Source of the DNA: Catellatospora sp. KI3
GTDB lineage: Bacteria > Actinomycetota > Actinomycetes > Mycobacteriales > Micromonosporaceae
Reading direction: 5' to 3'
Assembly: GCF_029948125.1 (NCBI RefSeq)
Contig: NZ_JASAMB010000003.1
Location: 124,001-188,000 of the forward strand
Length of the DNA stretch: 64,000 bases
Position 1 is the first letter of the stretch. Each line of letters begins with the position of its first letter. Of the stretch, positions 59,788 through 64,000 are shown piece by piece. Below the pieces are notes generated by a model. The model searched no databases, was not told the origin of the DNA, and worked only from the letters and a program-made list of their open reading frames with translations. The translations under genes were made by a program, and so were the position numbers.

Positions 59788-60423
59788 ATGATCTCGCATG
59801 AAGTCACTGATGTACTCCGCGGCTGGGCAAAGGGTCTGGCTGCGGTCAGGCGCAACTCGGTACCCGTCGAGACCCCCTGGGGCCTGCGGATCGACGAGGT
59901 CCGGCCGAAGACCCGCGCCCGCTGCCTGGTGTTCCGCGACGACCTCGACGCGGTGCGCGGCGCGGCGAACGACGCGACCGCTCCGCACGGTGTGGTCATC
60001 GTCGCCGCCGCCGAGGACGCGGCAGCGGCCGTGCTCGGGCCGGCCTGGCACAGCACGCCGCCAGAGCCGATCATGACGACCACGCTGCGGTTGGCCCCGT
60101 CGAGCGTGCCCGCCGGCTACGACCTCAGCACGACGATCGACGCGGGCGTCATCCACGTGCGCGTACATTCCGACGGGGAGGTCGTCGCGGCGGGTTACAC
60201 CGCCGTGGTCGACGGTGTCGCGGTCGTGGACCGCGTCGGCACCGATACCGCCCATCAGCGCCGCGGCTTGGGCACAGCGGTGATGAACGCACTGACCGTC
60301 GCAGCCATGGACCAGGGCGCTGCGAGCGCCGTACTCCATGGGACAGAGGAAGGACGTGCGCTCTACGAGGGCCTCGGCTGGCGACTGCACTCGAACATCA
60401 CGAGCTTCACCCACGCGGTATGA
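59788..60423 (+). CDS. GNAT-family N-acetyltransferase
   Basis: A 211-residue acetyltransferase. The N-terminal half is a degenerate GNAT-like unit (LVFRDDLDAVRGAA). The C-terminal half has VDRVGTDTAHQRRGLGTAVMNAL, the acetyl-CoA loop R-x-x-G-x-A/G, and GTEEGRALYEGLGW. The ATG at 59788 lies 7 bases after a -10-like TACCCT without a Shine-Dalgarno, again leaderless in style; a GTG at 59782 is in frame but too close to the -10. Substrate unknown. Confidence 0.8.
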   Translation: MISHEVTDVLRGWAKGLAAVRRNSVPVETPWGLRIDEVRPKTRARCLVFRDDLDAVRGAANDATAPHGVVIVAAAEDAAAAVLGPAWHSTPPEPIMTTTLRLAPSSVPAGYDLSTTIDAGVIHVRVHSDGEVVAAGYTAVVDGVAVVDRVGTDTAHQRRGLGTAVMNALTVAAMDQGAASAVLHGTEEGRALYEGLGWRLHSNITSFTHAV

Positions 60424-60425
60424 CT

Positions 60426-60441
60426 CCGCCGACTGCGGCGG
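60426..60441 (+). terminator. short terminator-like hairpin
   Basis: CCGCCG and CGGCGG with an ACTG loop directly follow the GNAT stop. The stem is short, so it is weak evidence. Confidence 0.35.
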
Positions 60442-60586
60442 CGGGCGAGCACGGCCGACCCGGCTCGCGGCGCGCGAACCAGTTCGGACGGCGCGGACCT
60501 GGCGGCGGCTGCTCGCGTGATGAACCGGGACAGTGCTGACGGCCCAGCCGAGGTGAGCACACGCGCTCCTGCGGCCGCAGGTCCGT

Positions 60587-61042
60587 TCACAACGGGGTGA
60601 TCGCCGCCGGATCGTGGTGTTCGCGGCGGTACCCCAGCCACACCGGGCCGTCCTCGCTGAACCATTCGGTGGCCGCCCGGATGCCGTCGCCGACGTAGTC
60701 CACGAAGTGGAGCACGCCCTCCCGGTCGGCGCCGAGCTGTCCGGCGAGATCGCCGACCACGGTGTATCGGGCGCTGTCGCGCTCGACCTCCCGCAGCGGC
60801 ACACCCCCGATCCCGGGGGCGGCCGGGTCGAAGCCCAGTTCGCGGGCGTCGCAGCGCTGCCACTGCGCCGTCTGCGCCCCCGTCGGGAGCAGTTCGACGG
60901 CCAGCCAGGTGTACTGGCCGTCTCCGGCCATCAGGTACTCCGACCAGCGCTGCGTCGTCGACACCGCGTCGAGGCGGGCCTGCACTGTCCACCTGCGTCC
61001 GTCGATGAGGAACGCGCTGCCGAGGGCGTGGGCGGCTGTCAC
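60587..61042 (-). CDS. DUF4178-type protein
   Basis: A 151-residue beta-rich soluble protein. The pattern SAFLIDGRRWTVQARLDAV, WSEYLMAGDGQYTWLAVEL and VWLGYRREHHD fits DUF4178, a small domain of unknown function. The GTG overlaps the stop of the flavin oxidoreductase (GTGA), so it is the last gene of the cupin - MetRS-like - oxidase set. Confidence 0.7.
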   Translation of the reverse strand: MTAAHALGSAFLIDGRRWTVQARLDAVSTTQRWSEYLMAGDGQYTWLAVELLPTGAQTAQWQRCDARELGFDPAAPGIGGVPLREVERDSARYTVVGDLAGQLGADREGVLHFVDYVGDGIRAATEWFSEDGPVWLGYRREHHDPAAITPL

Positions 61043-62082
61043 GGGTCACTCCTGCCGGATAGGGCGAATCGGGGCGGTGGCGGCGTGGCGCCGGCCAGGG
61101 CGTCGGCGGCGTGCCGGGCGAGGCTGGGGCCGTGTTTGAACCCGTGCCCGCTGTCGCCGCCGAGGAACCATACGTGGGGGTGGTCGGGGTGGCGGTCGAG
61201 CAGGAAGTCACCGCCGGGGCGGTCGGCGTACCCGCACGGCTCGCGCCGGACACGGCGGCCGCCGAGCACCGGCAGATGCCGGTGCAGGTACTCCGTGACC
61301 TGGTCCGGCGACTGGTCGGCGGCGTCCAGGTCGGGCACCACCTTGACGGATCGCCCGTCGGTGCCGGGTACGCCGTAGAAGCCGCGCACGTGGTCGAGCC
61401 ACGCGGGCTGCCCGGGCGCGGTGAACGGTCCGGCCGCCGGGACCCGGAACACGTCGTGCGCGACCGGCGTGACGTCGGTGCGGCCGGGGAACAGCTCCGG
61501 CAGCGCACGGCCGACGGCCCACACGATCCGGTCGGCCGACAGCTCCCGGCCCCGCCACCGGACGGCGGCACCGGCCGGGGCGGCGGTGCCGCGCAGGAAG
61601 CGCACGCCCCGGGCGGCGGCGCGGGCGCGCAGGGCCGCCATCGCCCGCGCGGCCAGCAGGACTCCCGCATCGGGTTCGGCCAGCGCGGGGCCGCCGAGCC
61701 CGGCGAGGGCGGGGTAGCGGGTCCGCAGCTCGGCTCCGTCCAGCGGCCGCGCGGCGACATCGAGCTCGCGCAGGGTGCGAACGGTGTCGGCGAGCCACGC
61801 CTCGGTGCCGAACGACACGACGCCGACCGGCTGGAAGAGGCGGCTTCGTGTCTCCGCCTCCAGCTGCCGCCAGTGCGCGCGGGCCTCGTCGGCGGAGGCG
61901 GCGTACCAGGTGTCGGTGCCGTGCGCGCAGCGCAGGATGCGGGTGTCGGCGTAGGACGGCGACCGGGTGCCGGTGCGGTCGCGTTCGACTACGCGGACCG
62001 TCCAGCCCCGGCCCGCGAGTTCGGCGGCGAGGCTGAGTCCGAAGACACCGGCGCCGATGATCAGAGCGCGGTCACCGGTCAG
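61039..62082 (-). CDS. sarcosine-oxidase-like FAD enzyme, apparent CTG start
   Basis: A 347-residue DAO-family flavoprotein. It has an N-terminal Rossmann loop LIIGAGVFGLSLAAELAGRG, a GYADRPGGDFLLD segment preceded by Cys (PCGYAD, the position of the cysteine that binds FAD covalently in monomeric sarcosine oxidase) and GGDSGHGFKHGP. It should oxidise a secondary or primary amine with O2. No ATG, GTG or TTG is in frame near the N terminus. The only fitting codon is CTG at 62080-62082, which overlaps the upstream TGA as CTGA, parallel to ATGA/GTGA couplings. The start is therefore inferred. Confidence 0.82.
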   Translation of the reverse strand: MTGDRALIIGAGVFGLSLAAELAGRGWTVRVVERDRTGTRSPSYADTRILRCAHGTDTWYAASADEARAHWRQLEAETRSRLFQPVGVVSFGTEAWLADTVRTLRELDVAARPLDGAELRTRYPALAGLGGPALAEPDAGVLLAARAMAALRARAAARGVRFLRGTAAPAGAAVRWRGRELSADRIVWAVGRALPELFPGRTDVTPVAHDVFRVPAAGPFTAPGQPAWLDHVRGFYGVPGTDGRSVKVVPDLDAADQSPDQVTEYLHRHLPVLGGRRVRREPCGYADRPGGDFLLDRHPDHPHVWFLGGDSGHGFKHGPSLARHAADALAGATPPPPRFALSGRSDP

Positions 62083-63734
62083 GACTTCATCACCGTCTGT
62101 TCGAGGTCGCCGGGCAGGCGGGTGAAGAACACGGCCGTCGTGTCGACTTCCTGCCCGGCGGGCGGCGGGTCGGTGCCGATCCAGCGGGGTGCTCCGGCTT
62201 CGCCGAGCGCCGTCCACAGCCGCTGCGCGAACTCCGGCATCAGCGGGTACGCGACCTGCGCGAGCGTCCGTGCCGCCGCGAGCTCCGCCGCGACGGCCGC
62301 CGCCGCGACGGCCAGTCCGGCCGATCCGGTCGCCTCGGCGCTGAGCCCGAGCTGGGTCGTGCGGCGGCTCTGTGCGGCGGCGAAGTCGACAGCCTCGGCG
62401 ACCAGGCGCACCAGCCCCCGGGCGGCACGTCGGGTGGAGAACCCCGCCGCGTCGTACGCCGAGAGGATGTCCTGCGCCACGGTGTCCAGACGCAGCAGGA
62501 ACTCGTGCTGGCTCCGGGTCGCGGCGGCGAAGGACGGCACCCGGCCGCCCGCGGCGGTGACCCGTTCGAACAGCGCCGACAGCCACCCCTGCCAGTTCTC
62601 GGCCAGTTCGCCGTCGGCGAGGGCGTGGAACCTGTCCCAGCCGAACGAGGTGCGGGCGACCTCGGGCCGGTCGTGGGAGAGCACGAACCGCACGACGCTG
62701 CCGGGCACCTGCGCCAGCAGGTCGGTCGCCCAGATGGCGTGGCGGCGGCTGGTGGAGAACTTGGTGTCGCCGAGCAGGTAGAACTCGTTGGTCAGCAGCG
62801 CGGACGGCAGCTTCAGCCCCGGGTCGTAGGCCATCATCAGGGCCGGGAAGAGCACGGCGTGGAAGTATCCGTTGTCGAAGCCGAAGAACTGCACCACCTC
62901 GGCCCGGTCCCAGGCCGAGCGCCAGTCCGCCGTGGTCGTGGCCTGTGCCAGCTCGGCGAAGTAGCCCGGGACCATCTCGCCCCAGACGTAGATGCGCTGG
63001 CCGGGGTGGCCGGGCATGGGCAGGCCCCAGTCGGTGGGGTGGGTGACCGGGATGTCGGGCAGCCCGGCGGCGAGCATGTCGGCGCAGAGCGCCTCCAGCT
63101 GCGGGCTCATGACGGTGCTCGCGTGGTAGGCGCGCAGCCGGTCGGCGTACTCCGCCAGGGGCAGGACCAGGCGGGTGCCGAGCCGGGTCGTCGGAACGGA
63201 CTTGCACACGTTGCAGACGGCGTCGACCAGGTCGCTCACGTTGTTGGGCAGCGCGCAGTTCTCGCAGGAGTTGCCGTCGCAGGCGACGCCGCAGTGCGGG
63301 CACCGGCCGGTGAGGTGCGCCTCGAAGAGGTAGCGGTCGCAGGTCGCGCAGTGCGGCAGCGGTTCGGTCACCTCGCGCAGGGCACCGCGTTCGTCGAGGC
63401 GGGCGAAGAACTCCGTCACGATCCGGGTGTGCTCGGGGGTGTGCTGCGGGCGGACCACCGCGGCGGTGGCGAACGCGGCACTGGTAAAGATCTCGGCGAT
63501 CTCGTCGGCGTACCCTTCGGCCATGACCAGCGGGTCGACGCCCTCGCGGCGTGCTTTCGCCGGCACGTAGCTCTGGTGCAGGTCCGATCCGGTCACGTAG
63601 TACGCCTCGCCGCCGCGCAGCCGGGCCGCGCGGGCGTACACGTCGGCACCCAGGTAGGGGCCGCTGACGTGGCCCAGGTGCAGGTCGCCGTTGGGGGTGG
63701 GCGGGGCGGCCGTCACGGCCGTCAGCGATCGCAT
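62079..63734 (-). CDS. methionyl-tRNA-synthetase-like class I enzyme
   Basis: A 551-residue paralogue of MetRS. It has PNGDLHLGHVSGPYLGADV with the HIGH-type motif, a zinc knuckle region (HCATCDRYLF, RCPHCG, CENCALPNN, VCNVCKS), and KFSTSRR in place of KMSKS. An anticodon-binding-like helical domain follows. Housekeeping MetRS would be about 600 residues and would not normally sit in an operon with a cupin, a flavin amine oxidase and DUF4178. It may activate methionine or an analogue for a pathway or make aminoacyl-tRNA for peptide-bond formation. It begins 11 bases after the cupin stop. Confidence 0.85.
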   Translation of the reverse strand: MRSLTAVTAAPPTPNGDLHLGHVSGPYLGADVYARAARLRGGEAYYVTGSDLHQSYVPAKARREGVDPLVMAEGYADEIAEIFTSAAFATAAVVRPQHTPEHTRIVTEFFARLDERGALREVTEPLPHCATCDRYLFEAHLTGRCPHCGVACDGNSCENCALPNNVSDLVDAVCNVCKSVPTTRLGTRLVLPLAEYADRLRAYHASTVMSPQLEALCADMLAAGLPDIPVTHPTDWGLPMPGHPGQRIYVWGEMVPGYFAELAQATTTADWRSAWDRAEVVQFFGFDNGYFHAVLFPALMMAYDPGLKLPSALLTNEFYLLGDTKFSTSRRHAIWATDLLAQVPGSVVRFVLSHDRPEVARTSFGWDRFHALADGELAENWQGWLSALFERVTAAGGRVPSFAAATRSQHEFLLRLDTVAQDILSAYDAAGFSTRRAARGLVRLVAEAVDFAAAQSRRTTQLGLSAEATGSAGLAVAAAAVAAELAAARTLAQVAYPLMPEFAQRLWTALGEAGAPRWIGTDPPPAGQEVDTTAVFFTRLPGDLEQTVMKS

Positions 63735-63745
63735 GCTCAGCTCTC

Positions 63746-64000
63746 TCAGAGGTCGATCGGGCCGTGTTCGGCGGGCCAGTAGACGGACAGGAAGACCAGC
63801 CGCTCGGTGGCGGAGGTGTTGGCGACGTGGTGCCGGCTCCCAGCCGGGATCAGCACCGACGTGCTCGCGTCGACGGGGCAGGACTCGTCGCCGATGGTCA
63901 TCGTGCCGGTGCCGGACAGGAAGACGAAGACCTCGTTCTCGGTGTGCTCGTGCGGCTCGGTGCTGCCGCCCGGCTCCACCACCGCCCGGCCGACGCCCCA
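63746..64000 (-). CDS. cupin-domain protein (partial)
   Basis: The C-terminal 84 residues of a cupin whose start lies beyond the right edge. Both cupin motifs are present: GSTEPHEHTENEVFVFLSG (H-x-H, Glu) and PAGSRHHVANT (His, Asn), so a metal site is likely. Small cupins act as isomerases, epimerases or dioxygenases. It heads or continues the coupled set ending at 60587. Confidence 0.85.
   Translation of the reverse strand, partial: WGVGRAVVEPGGSTEPHEHTENEVFVFLSGTGTMTIGDESCPVDASTSVLIPAGSRHHVANTSATERLVFLSVYWPAEHGPIDL

Overview
The window is high-GC DNA with near-saturated G/C at third codon positions. It carries many Sec/Tat-type secreted proteins, SARP/NB-ARC regulators, MocR, HxlR and SoxR regulators and several apparently leaderless genes. 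This fits a filamentous actinobacterium, plausibly Micromonosporaceae; the family is inferred from style and not proven. I saw no rRNA, tRNA, CRISPR array or transposase.

Layout. 1-3.5 kb is the 3' end of a natural-product cluster: a partial probable thioesterase tail, a P450 with an atypical I-helix, a type II thioesterase and a YcaQ/AlkZ-like DNA glycosylase, all coupled by 4-base or short overlaps. 3.5-6.4 kb holds glgA-malQ. 6.3-10.7 kb holds a truncated DUF1203 gene, a divergent HxlR regulator/oxidoreductase pair, an unknown gene and a secreted peptidase-like repeat protein. 10.8-14.1 kb is a VTC-domain / DUF4956 / CotH-kinase operon closed by a 54-base near-perfect palindrome. 14.1-15.5 kb is decayed (GGDEF remnant). 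15.9-23.3 kb holds a large SARP regulator, a secreted M23 peptidase with a small fibronectin-like partner, a nonsense-mutated copy of that partner, an OtsA remnant and a TPR regulator-like protein. 23.5-26.7 kb holds a MocR regulator and two further unknowns. 26.9-27.8 kb is a SoxR/ferredoxin pair in which both genes have SoxR-type operators.

29.0-34.5 kb is the most novel-looking locus. It is a RiPP cluster with a 77-residue precursor ending in a four-cysteine core, a DUF692 (MNIO) enzyme fused to a partner-like domain, a glycosyltransferase fused to a PqqD-like tail, and a divergent asparagine synthetase. A free-standing CDA-fold deaminase candidate lies beside it.

34.6-48.6 kb is one long co-directional array: a PucR regulator, N-succinylamino-acid racemase, GNAT acyltransferase, M20 deacylase, two serine hydrolases, a dipeptide ABC transporter with a fused permease-ATPase, and an M19 dipeptidase. 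Together these read as a route that imports D-residue peptides, cleaves them and converts D- to L-amino acids through N-succinyl intermediates.

49-60.5 kb is a mixed region: a spermidine-synthase-like protein, DUF4185 and beta-propeller secreted proteins, a lipoprotein, a MOSC protein, methyltransferases, an XRE-NB-ARC-TPR regulator and a GNAT protein. It is interspersed with remnants (discoidin, ricin lectin, ArsR, SRPBCC). 60.6-64 kb is a coupled set running off the right edge: cupin, MetRS-like enzyme, sarcosine-oxidase-like flavoenzyme and DUF4178 protein.
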